Shown here: positions 23,640-33,100 of the stretch, in pieces
Layout: each line of letters starts with the position of its first letter
Numbering within the stretch: the stretch's first letter is position 1
DNA from: Rhexocercosporidium sp. MPI-PUGE-AT-0058
Lineage: Eukaryota; Ascomycota; Leotiomycetes; Helotiales
Direction of reading: 5' to 3'
Assembly (NCBI GenBank): GCA_020746875.1
Contig: JAGTJL010000029.1
Span: forward strand, 310,001-374,000
Length of the DNA stretch: 64,000 nt
Position numbers and translations under genes: made by a program
The notes under the pieces: model-generated
Told to the model about the DNA's origin: nothing
What the model saw: the letters and a program-made list of their open reading frames with translations, nothing else
Database searches by the model: none

Positions 23640-24310
23640 GTTTTATATCGCTATTGCCGTCGTTATTACCACTTATCGTTTCTATTGACTTCTCCTTTCG
23701 TTATTTCTCTTCCGGCTCCTTTATACCCTAGCCCGGATATAAAGAGCCTTATTACGGTAAATCGATAATATAAGGACAAAATATTAAATCTTTAAATTAC
23801 TACTATTACTTCGGCGACTTACTGGCTTTTATTATCCTCTCGTAGAGTAGGAAATCCTTTAATTTATGCCTTTACTACTTTTCGTAATAATGAAAAAGCA
23901 AGAATATATCCGGATGAAAGTCTTTAATCTTTTATAGCTAGGCATTAATAGCTTTAATAACGGCCTTATAATCTTAGACATATCTTTTGACTTTATGTCT
24001 TATAAACCGCAATCGGATTAACTGAGTGTCGAAGGATCTCTCGAATCTAACGGCGTCGATAATAATTGCAATTATTAAGAATATATAAGTCGTGATAATA
24101 TACTTTATCTCTCGACCTTTTGCCGCATATATTTACAGTAAGCGATAAGTTAACCGACTTAAAGCCGCATCGAGATCTGGCCTAATATTCCTTAATGTAT
24201 TAGGAGATAAAATATATATAATGCGTGATGACGTATTAGCTATTGCGCTAAAGTAAATAATAATACTTAATATCGCAAAGCAATAAAACGACGTGAGGAT
24301 ATTAATATTA
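23640..24310 (-). pseudogene. Decayed coding-like segment of unknown function
   Basis: Two minus-strand frames are both readable over long distances, so the true frame is uncertain. One gives ALSRLTYRLL then TYIFLIIAIIIDAVRFERSF (hydrophobic, possible membrane segment) and DFHPDIFLLFHYYEK. The other gives RLFISGLGYKGAGREITKGE nearer the left end. Stops are of RIP type. No family recognised. Confidence 0.3.
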
Positions 24311-24633
24311 AAGGCGCTTTAAGTACTTTAATAAAAACAGATAAAGTAAAGTCTTAAGGGCATTAAACTTAATTTAAATAACGCCTTAGATTTTCGGCCC
24401 GTCAAGTGTAGCGTTTTTGTTCCAATTCTATTACGCAGAAAGAGACAAATTATATATATTATGCCCGATAATACTTAAGTCTCGCGCCCTATTGCAAATG
24501 CGCTTACACCTTAGTCCTTCTTCTAGTATTCTTTTTCCGCGTTAATTATATCGTTTAATTATTACTTGTCTTTTATGTTTAAATGCGCTTACTTTCTTCC
24601 TTCTCGCAGCATATCCTTGCTGCTCTATATATA

Positions 24634-24801
24634 GGGCGATCTTGTGCAGCCAGCGCTAACTTAATATGCAATTTATGAAGCACACGGGGCTCGTTTACGC
24701 TATATTTAGTAGTTCAGTGCAACGGAACGAATTGCAGGCGATCTTGTGCGGCCAGCGCTAACTTAATTTATAATCTAATAAGGACGCGGCGCTCGTTTAC
24801 T
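24634..24801. repeat. Two tandem units of about 102 bp
   Basis: GGCGATCTTGTGCAGCCAGC at 24635 recurs as GGCGATCTTGTGCGGCCAGC at 24737, followed in both by GCTAACTTAAT and, about 35 bp on, by a GGCTCGTTTAC / GCGCTCGTTTAC element. The conserved parts are GC-rich and little mutated. The second unit is incomplete. Function unknown; the arrangement could be protein-binding or subterminal transposon repeats. Confidence 0.6.
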
Positions 24802-25595
24802 TTAAAACCATTAGTGCTATACATCGCAAACATGAAAATCGATTAAAATACCAGGTGGCGTAATTAAACCGCACTAATCTTAGAGCTCGAACGAACCTTA
24901 GAATCCTTTAAAGCAGTAGGCGTCTTAGAATAATTGAGCTAACCTTACTAACTTTAACAGCAGATGGAGAGTTCCCTAAGGTTTCATCTGCGTAAGGCCT
25001 AAAGAAGCAAAAGGTACAGAGATCCTTTCCCCCTGAATTACTTACATCCGAAACGAGCCATTTAAGAAACGGGGAAGTCGAGCCGGTTTAAGTCAGCTTT
25101 AGTGCTAGGAATACCGACTTTTAGAGGTAATGAAAGCTGGGAAATCAATTGACGCTAAACTAAATAAAGATTAATCGACATATAACTATAGCAAATCTAG
25201 TTTATAGCCTAATCCGCAAGGCGGATTTTACAGCTCCCTAACTTATTTACCGTTAGACGGCAAAACCTTTTGTGACTCGAGGGAAGGCGCCAGCTCAGCC
25301 CCTTATAAATAAGGACGGAACTAGAGGGGTTAAGCCTATAACCATATAGCCTGCAGCGCTTAAAAACTAGGTGCATGGCCCGTTAATACCCTAGTCGCTT
25401 AAGATAGTCGTAGAGCGGGCTAAGTAAGCGCTCCGTCTATGCCATATACTAAGCTAATACCCGTATATATAATACTATTAATCGTCCCGTAATCTTCCTT
25501 ATTTTTACTTATTATATTTAATATAAAAAGAGCACCTTTTAAAAAGGTTATAAGTTAAATCTTTATTATTTTCTTCTTTTATTATAATAAAAACA
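24802..25595. other. Region without a recognisable gene
   Basis: Mixed composition, with GC-richer patches at 24950-25130 and 25280-25450. It includes a hairpin-capable GCAGATG...CATCTGC at about 24960-24992. No coding frame, tRNA or repeat copy was seen. Confidence 0.3.
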
Positions 25596-26220
25596 ATGTC
25601 GTTAATTACGTCTTTCCGCCCTCACGGACTTATTAATACTCTAATATAATAGTAGTTTTATAATAAAGCTCACTTTATAAACGTATTTATTAAAATAGCC
25701 GATTTTAAGGAGCACGCAACTGTTGCGCTTATAAAAGTCATACTTTATTAAAATATCTTTACTAAAGACTACTTCGCAGTAATAAATAAGTAGCCGCTAA
25801 ATCCTGATTCTTCGAAACAATACAACCTTATAGTTAATTACTTAAAAAAAGGATTTAATAATATTCAAACCTTTTACTTTATAAAATATAAACGGACTAA
25901 AAAAAGTCAACTGTTTAACCTTAAGGCATTAAAGGAGTAGGCTACGGACTATTATAAGGCATATATATATTACGAGGATGCACTTTTGTTTACGTTGCCA
26001 TAATGGCTGAAGCTTATGTTAAACTCTAGAAATATATATAAATTAATAATAGCTTGACGCTATTTTAAGGCAATAACAATAAAGGAAACTAGCAATAATA
26101 TAAAAATATTAATATCGACGAGGATAGTCGACTAGTCGAGGATAGCTTTAATAATATAAAAGGCTAGACGCCCACCTCGTATACTAGATAGACTTCTAGC
26201 GACTATTTATCTCATTAACT
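25596..26220 (+). pseudogene. Decayed gene of unknown function with preserved start
   Basis: An ATG with a strong fungal context (AAACAATGTC, 25596) opens MSLITSFRPHGLINTLI, then TAA-TAG-TAG, then continues in the same frame: YNKAHFINVFIKIADFKEHA, VALIKVILY*NIFTKDYF, NPDSSKQYNLIVNYLKKGFN, ALKE*ATDYYKAYIYYEDAL and TLP*WLKLMLNSR. Stops fit Gln, Arg and Trp codons hit by RIP, and there is no frameshift over about 200 codons. The family was not recognised; there are no retroelement motifs. The strand is opposite to the decayed genes at 18894 and 21140. Confidence 0.5.
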
Positions 26221-26410
26221 TATTATTCTAGACTATTTAAATAGTAATAATCGATATTCGAGGTTAGGCACTAATTTAATATAAGTCATAAGCGGTTTTT
26301 CCAGCGGTAGGTATAATATCTTATTCACATATACCTCCTCGAGCGCAGCGTTAAGCTCCTCTTAAAATTAATAGAATAGCGCTTCAGGCTTTGTAATTAA
26401 GAAGTAGTCT

Positions 26411-26570
26411 AAGGCACACAAAGGTATAAGAGATAATACTTCAGGCCTATTGTCTTAATAAAGCCCTAATAAAATCGATATACATAAAGGTTTAAGAGGT
26501 AATATTCTAGGCCTATCGTCTTAATAAGATTTTAATAAAATAAATATAAATAAAAGTATAAAACATAATA
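26411..26570. repeat. Degenerate tandem repeat of about 66 bp (2.3 units)
   Basis: Units begin CACAAAGGTATAAGAGATAA, then CATAAAGGTTTAAGAGGTAA, then AATAAAAGTATAAAACATAA, each with a later AGGCCTAT(T/C)GTCTTAATAA core in the first two. The units differ mostly by transitions, so the repeat predates RIP. It lies just downstream of the decayed gene and may have been part of its 3' coding or untranslated sequence. Confidence 0.6.
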
Positions 26571-26926
26571 AAAGCGCTTACTTAGTTATAAGAGTTACCC
26601 GAGTCCCTTATATAACGCGCCTTAATAAATTTTCGTTTAAAAATATTCGTGGCCGTAATAAAAGTATAATAAAATCGGATTAAATAAAAATAAAATATAA
26701 TAAAAAGATAACTTAATTATATAAAGGAAAGAAACAAAAGTATATAACGCACAATAAAATTCCTATATAATCAAGTACTATATAAAATATATCTTTTTCT
26801 TTTGTCGTTTCTTAAGCTAATATTAATATAAAAATTACTTAATATTAATAATATTCCCTTTTAAAATAAAGAGAACCTTTCTGTTTTAAAAATAAATAAT
26901 ATTATTAAATTTAAAAAACCACTATA
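26571..26926. other. AT-rich spacer
   Basis: No frame or repeat recognised. The last five bases (CTATA, 26922-26926) are the left target duplication of the small LTR element that follows. Confidence 0.4.
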
Positions 26927-27088
26927 TGTTGGAAATCATGTGATCCAAGAATCACGTGAATATGGAATGCTCTAGAAGCATTGATTTGTAAAGGCATGGA
27001 AGGCTCTAGAGCCTTCACTTTATGTATATAAACCTACTCTTATTCTACCTTTAGAAGAGTGAGGCATGCAAATAGTCAAATTGTGATA
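26927..27088 (+). repeat. TRIM 5' LTR (162 bp)
   Basis: Starts TGTTGGAAATC and ends TTGTGATA. It contains GTATATAAACC near 27024, a likely TATA box in the expected middle of the LTR. Little RIP. Confidence 0.9.
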
Positions 27089-27310
27089 TGGTAGTAATTC
27101 AAGTAAGATCTCTTCTTCCTCTGCTTGCATGCATACTCCCGGTAGAGCTCCCTATCGTCAACTAAAGCCGTGATTCCCTACGATAACAGGAGACCTATTT
27201 AGTCGCAAGAGGACTTCCCTTTCTAAACCAGTAGGAGTCGGTCTCTTAGAGAAATAAGAACCGGAGGAACAGCTACCTCGTTAAATATAAAGCAAAAGAC
27301 GAATGAATAG

Positions 27311-27543
27311 AAGAGCCAGAGCTATAGAGCCCGTGCTAAAGCCAGAGTCAGAGCTAAAGAGCTAGAGCCAGAGCTAAAGCCCGTGCTAAAGCCAGAGTCA
27401 GCTAAAGAGCCAGAACCAGAGCTAAAGCCAAGGGACAAATAAGTCAGAATTAAAGCTATAAGCCAGAGTCAGAACCATAGGTTAGAGCTAGAGCTATTAA
27501 GCCAGAGCCAGAACTAGAGGCCAGTGCTAAAGTGCCAGAGCCA
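27311..27543 (+). repeat. Minisatellite inside the TRIM
   Basis: About 15 imperfect copies of a purine-rich unit built on AGAGCCAGAGCTAAAG, varied by GCCCGTGCTAAAGCC inserts. It fills the right half of the interior. It reads as an SR/EPE-like low-complexity peptide in some frames, but stops are present and no coding function is supported. Confidence 0.8.
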
Positions 27544-27613
27544 TTTATATAACTATTTGCTGTCGTTTCGTCGTCTTGATATCGAGTTGGAGGATGCTTA
27601 AATTAAAAGGGCG

Positions 27614-27775
27614 TATTAGAAATCATATAATTTAAAAATTACGTGAATATGAAATGCTCTAGAAGCATTGATTTGTAAAGGTATAAAAGACTCTAGAGCC
27701 TTCACCTTATATATATAAACCTACTCTCACTCTACCTTTAGAAGAGTAAGGCATATAAATAGTCAAATTATGACA
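27614..27775 (+). repeat. TRIM 3' LTR (162 bp)
   Basis: Starts TATTAGAAATC and ends TTATGACA. Differences from the 5' LTR are almost all G-to-A or C-to-T in this copy. Confidence 0.9.
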
Positions 27776-28204
27776 TTATATAATAGTTTAATATATTATT
27801 AATAATTTTAAATATAATTTAAATTAAGTCTTAATTTTCTTAAACGAAAGTGACTACTATTATAGTCATCGCTTATATCCGCTTTAAAGCTAATATTAAT
27901 AATAATTTAATGATCGCCAGACTTCGAGAATTTAAATCGGATTCCTATTATGTTTAGCCTATTACTATTAAATATAAATACGTGCTATAAAGAGTTAATA
28001 ATGTGCTACTGTCCGAGGACTATTATTAATATTTAAAAGTAATATAGTTTTAGTCTGGTATAATAGATATTAATATAATAAATTTTAACTTTTCGAAGAT
28101 TACTTAAATTAGTGATAAATATAAATAAGCTTATATTAAGTCCAACCTAAGCTAGGCGAGGCGCACCGCAGGCAGTGAATTCCAGGTTTAGGCTTTTAAT
28201 ACCT
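27776..28204. other. Spacer without a recognised gene
   Basis: AT-rich, then less mutated from about 28140. It ends with TACCT (28200-28204), the left target duplication of the solo LTR. Confidence 0.4.
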
Positions 28205-28461
28205 TGTCATGTGTATGCCCATCCATTCCTTCTGTACTGAATCGGGCCCGTAGCATAAGGGGGCCGAGGCTTTTACGGTATTAATAGAATCAGTCTCACT
28301 TATATATTTAATCACGCCGGCGTTTTGCTTCCCCTTACAAGTAACCCCCTCTATATATACGCTTCTCCTTTAGACTTCTTTAAAAGCCAGAGATTAATTC
28401 TTTAAATATAATTTACCCTAAACCTTTATAAAGCTTTGCCTACCGTGAACTCCATCTAATA
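28205..28461 (+). repeat. Solo LTR of the gypsy-A family (257 bp)
   Basis: Begins TGTCATGTGTATGCC and ends ATCTAATA (TCTGACA in other copies). Flanked on both sides by TACCT (28200-28204 and 28462-28466), so it is a clean solo LTR left by recombination between two LTRs. It is much less RIP-mutated than the LTRs of the full element at 30706-39645, which share its central CACGCCGGCGTTTTGC segment. Confidence 0.93.
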
Positions 28462-28466
28462 TACCT

Positions 28467-30261
28467 ACAGAATTGCTTTTTTTAAATAACCTTAATTTTT
28501 ATAATTACCGCAGATTTTAGCTATTTAAAATAAAACCCTGTAATAAATCCGGGTCGGTCGAAAAGAATTTATTTATATTCGTCGTTTATTACTTATTAAA
28601 GCAAAATATATAGTCCGAACGTATAAATTCTCTTAAATATTATTTATATTTATAAAAATAAATTAAGCATAAATTATATTAAAGTGCACTCTCGACTTAT
28701 TATTATAGTCGGCGCAGTAAATATATAACTTTAAAAGTTAATAATATAAAGCTAAGTAAACGCGATTTATTCCTTTTAGTAAAATAAGAAATACTTAAGG
28801 TAATTATCGCGACCGCTAATAAGCCTTAACGTCTTTATAAAATAAATTTTTATTTTAACGATTCCATTTCTAGAAAATAAATAATAAGACTATTTATATA
28901 TTTATTATTATTAAGTAAAAGTAAATATTTAAAATATTTTAGTTATCGACTTTTAAGCAGCTTATAAAAGCGATTAATATCTCGATTAAAGTCGAATAAT
29001 TCCTTATTTAAGTTGTAAAAGGTATTCGGGATATTTATTTAATCTTATAAAATCTGGTCGTTTAAGTTAGATAAAGAAGTGAAGTACAAACCCTAGGGCT
29101 ATTAAGTATAGTAAATATAAGTCGGTATCGACTTATATTTGAGCTATATATAAGTATATTTCCCGGTCTATAAATATATTTATATTAAGTACGACTTAAG
29201 TTAAGAAGAATACCTAGCTAGCTTGTGTTCCAGTCCCTATTATAAAATTTAATTACGTAAATTCCACTAAAGACTATAGCAAATTTAAGATAGGTAACGA
29301 CACCGGGAATAACCTTAGGGCAACTCCTATCGAATAAACTCTATATATATAAAGTATTAAAAACAGTCAGTATTTTAACGGAGATACGAAAACCTTAAGT
29401 CAAGGATATAATTTAAGAGCTAAAGCAGTTGAGGACGTAAAGTAAGCGTGTTATTTCCTTTGCGATTAGAACGGTAGCGCTAATAGCAGCCTTCAGACCG
29501 ATATAGTTCCAGATTATGTTTTTAAGCTTTATAAATAAACGTAACAATTTATAAAGTAGTTAATAGCTATCTATAAGCACGCGAAGCGTTTTATTACTTA
29601 TATCTTCGATTTGCTAATAATATAAGTATTTACTTTCTTATACTATTAAGCCTAATAATAATATTTATGAAAGCTTATATATTTTGGACTCGGTGTAGCG
29701 TTCGACTTTTTAAATGAAGATCTCGTAATACTAGGCGTGAAAGCAATAGGCGGTCGAGTGGGTCGTTTTTGCGCGGAACCTTTACTAATAATAATAAATA
29801 ATAATTAACTAGTTTTAATAATAACTAGTTAATTTAATATTAATTTACTAATCGTGGATATTTAATAGGTTAGCAGTCCTAGTGATTTCGATAATACTTT
29901 TATCGTTTAATTCTAAATAAAATACTATTAAAAAAGAATTAAAAAGGAACATCGAATGGATAATACATTTAGTTTATACCTACTCGAAAATCGAGATCTC
30001 ATAAATTAAGGTCTGACTCGTTACTTTACGGAAGCTACGAACGGCATAATCCACATCTTTTAATTCTTATATAAATCTTCTTTATAAGAAGACTTATACT
30101 TATAAAGTGAGGATCGAGTTCTTAAGTAAAAGTATGCAATAAAATAAGCCTAGAGAGAACCTCAAATATATATGCTGTGATAAAGTTATATGTTATAATT
30201 TATTTAATTAAGCTATTTAATAATAATAATAAGTTTTTAATTATTAAAAGAGGGCCAGTTT
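28467..30261. other. AT-rich region without a recognisable element
   Basis: Coding-like minus-strand pieces near 28800-29050 (NKELFDFNRDINRFYKLLKS) cannot be assigned. A short palindromic AT patch with AACTAGTTTTAATAATAACTAGTT lies near 29807-29831. No terminal repeats or domain motifs were found. Confidence 0.3.
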
Positions 30262-30521
30262 AACTAGCGGAGCGGAAGAACGTATAGCCGAATCACATGC
30301 ATAGGCTTTTAATTCAGTGGCTTTCTCGAAGCAAAATAATACTCCGCCATTATTAACCAACCTTATACTAAGTAAAATATATAACCGGGCATATAGCCAT
30401 TTCGATTCGAAGGCATATAAGCTCGGGGAAGTTTAATTTAGATTATAAATATAACTAATGCTTTTAAAGCCACAGGCTACGCATATAACTCGGCCATACG
30501 TTCTTCCGTTCCCGCTAATTT
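30262..30521. mobile_element. MITE-like element with about 50-bp inverted termini (about 260 bp)
   Basis: The left end TAACTAGCGGAGCGGAAGAA and the inverted right end TAAATTAGCGGGAACGGAAG match over about 50 bp (both go on AACGTAT(A/G)GCCGA). There is no coding capacity. The target duplication is unclear. It differs in sequence from the 8-bp-duplication MITE family further right. Confidence 0.65.
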
Positions 30522-30705
30522 ACTTACTACTTCTATAATAGCCCGTGCTTCGACTAGACTGTAGGTTTTAAATTCTCATGTTTAAATACCACTAAGTTAT
30601 TAATTTAATATTATTATAATTAACTATTAACCTCTTCCTTTCTTTATAATTCTAATTATATTTCTTGCGCACGTATATGATAATTAAGAATCGGTACTCG
30701 AAGCA

Positions 30706-30962
30706 TGTCAGAGGAGTTCACGGTAAGCAAAGCTTCGTAGAGGTTTAAAGTAAATTATATTTAAAGAATTAATCTTTAGTTTTTAAAGAAGTCTAAAAAA
30801 AAAGCGTATATATAAAAAGAATTATTTATAAAGGAAAGCAAAACGCCGGCGTAATTAAATATATAATTAAGATTAATTTTATTAATACCGTAAAAGCCTC
30901 GGCCCCTTTATATTACGGGCCCGATTCTATATAAATAAAATAAATAAGTATATATATAATAA
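30706..30962 (-). repeat. Gypsy-A1 3' LTR
   Basis: Reverse complement of the solo LTR at 28205. It starts TGTCAGAGGAGTTCACGG and ends TATATATATAATA, the RIP form of CATACACATGACA. Confidence 0.9.
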
Positions 30963-31189
30963 TTATTCCTCTTTTAATAATAACGTCCGCGACACCGATA
31001 CTTTAATTAATAATATATCGGTACGCCTTCGCGTCGCTTAAGGCGAAGACTAGGCCGCGGTAAGTCGGACAGCCGTATTCCGGTTAATAAGTTTAATTAA
31101 TTAAATTAATACGGTCATTTAAATTACCGCGCTAAGTATATAATATTATACCGCGATTAGTTTGTCGGACGTCGTCCGATTACTTTATA

Positions 31190-33100
31190 AGCCGTTCCGC
31201 ATAATATATTAATATTATTAATTTAATAAATAAGAATAACTTCATAAAATAATAAAAGATATTTACTTTAATTATAAAATCCTTACGCGTATATATAAAA
31301 GCTCTTATACTTATATTTAAATGCTGCAATTATTATTATTATTAAAGAATTGTTTTTAGTCGGCGAAGTAATAAGAAAGTTGCGCGCTAATAACGTATTT
31401 ACGTTTATTTATTAAGTAAATAAAATATAAATAATATAAATATAATAATATGATTACGTAGTAATTACGACCCCGCTACCCCGTTAAGACGTGTATATAA
31501 ACAGTCTTTTTATTGCGTTAATAATAACCTTTTTTCTTTAATTTATTTATATATAATACTCGTACTTATACGTTATTATCTTCCCGTTTCTCTTTTTCTT
31601 CTTTTCTTTAATTAATTATTATTAATAATAATATTATTATTATTATATCCTTTGTTAGCGTCTTAAAGCTATTGCATTTAATAACCTTACGAACTGGCCT
31701 TGTAAAAGTTCCTGCGGCTAATGTTTTAAAGTTATATTAATCGACTCTTTTTTTCGCTATATTAATAAAAAAGACAAAAAGAATTACGATTGCTACTTTA
31801 AGTAAAAGACTGTTTATATTATCGTATGTACTTATATTTATAAAATTTATTAATAATATAATATTAAACGTGTTAAAAGTAAACCGTATATTAATTATAA
31901 AATAAATAATTCCTTTATACTTTTTATAAAAATATTTATATTATAAAGAACTTTGCCTTTAATTTCGAGAATTATTTACGTAAAAATAATTAATATAATA
32001 TCGGCGTTACCCTTAAGGATTATAACTTTATGATTTCTATGGGAGCTTAAAGCTTTATTACTTAGCTCGAGAAGTATTATATAATCGATTCCTTGTCGCG
32101 TATGTCCTTTATGCTTAATAAAAAAGATATTAATTAAATCTCTTTTTATATTAATACTTTTTTTATAAGTTATATATTTTTCTTTTAAAATATTATTAAT
32201 ATATTAATAAAATAAAGGAGTTCGAGAAGTTTTATAAAAGCATAATACGCTTAATTAATAATATATTTAAGTTTAAGAACGCTTATATTATTACTTCTGC
32301 CTTTAAGGCTAATTAAATTACGTACGGTTTAATAAAGGAATTAATAATAAAGATTTTAGTTATACCGCGAAGTCATAATAGCTATTATAAGTGTTTTATG
32401 TTTATTTTATTATTAATATATATTAATATTATATTAAGGCGGTATTATATTGAACGAGACTATTAAAGCTATTTTAGGAAATGTCTTATAATTCTTTAGC
32501 GCTTAATAAATATTACGGTATAAGTTTAAGTTTAACGTTAAAGAGTTTAGGATTTTTAAATGATTTAATTTATAACGTAAATACCTTATACTTTAAGTAT
32601 TTATAATAGAGTTACGTTATTATTTTATAATTAAAATAGAATTTCATTGCCCTTTAAATTATAATTTAAATATATTTTATAAGCTTATTCTTTTTTAATA
32701 TAATATTATATATTTTATACTTACGCCGATACTACTTTTAAAGCTTTAATAAAACTCTTAAAACTTTTATAAAAAAAATATAAAAAAAGAACGTTTTATT
32801 AATAATCGGCGGTGCTTTCTCGGCTTTTTAATCTTTTATACTTTTTTTGGCCTTCTCGTAAGTTACGCGAAGGTTTTATATTTCTTTATATTCGGCATTT
32901 AATTTTTTAATTTATAATTCTTATTATATATATTAAAAGTTTCTTTAATATTCTTAAGATTTAAATATATTAAGAGCTAAGTATTATAATCTTTTAGGAA
33001 ATCTTTTTATTTAATTAAATATTTCTTAATCTTAAATTTTTTTTTTTTTATAATTAAAAATACTTTTAACTTTTTATTTTTAAAAGTCATCTTCTTCGTT
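31190..33100 (-). other. Extra 3' region of gypsy-A between integrase and LTR
   Basis: About 1.9 kb downstream of the integrase C-terminus, longer than usual for Ty3/gypsy. The minus strand has coding-like fragments, for example basic RRPKKV*KIKKPRKHRRLL near 32840 and LLLKVAIVILFVFFINIAKK (hydrophobic) near 31780. The same region recurs in forward orientation at 40003-41245, so it belongs to the family. It may hold a third ORF of unknown nature. An (AAT)n run near 31620-31645 and two or three copies of a 9-bp unit near 31418-31440 lie inside. Confidence 0.5.

Larger units (their letters stand above)
26927..27775 (+). mobile_element. TRIM-like non-autonomous LTR retrotransposon (849 bp)
   Basis: Two LTRs of exactly 162 bp (26927-27088 and 27614-27775) enclose 525 bp. 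The left flank CTATA and right flank TTATA form a 5-bp duplication with one C-to-T change. TGGTAGTAATTCAAGT directly after the 5' LTR fits a Met-tRNA-type primer-binding site, and AAATTAAAAGGGCG before the 3' LTR is the polypurine tract. The inside has no pol and carries a minisatellite. The last inner bases (GGAGGATGCTTAAAT) resemble the end of copia pol, so it may be a copia deletion derivative mobilised in trans. The 5' LTR and interior keep TG/CA sites while the 3' LTR is heavily RIP-mutated. Confidence 0.9.

Noticed and set aside
24950..25450. tRNA, 5S rRNA or other structured RNA gene in the GC-richer patches
   Set aside because: I looked for A/B box and TPsiC-arm motifs on both strands and found none that pair into a cloverleaf.
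27311..27543. Coding sequence for an SR-rich protein inside the TRIM
   Set aside because: All frames contain stops and there is no start or splice structure; the repeat is better explained as a minisatellite.
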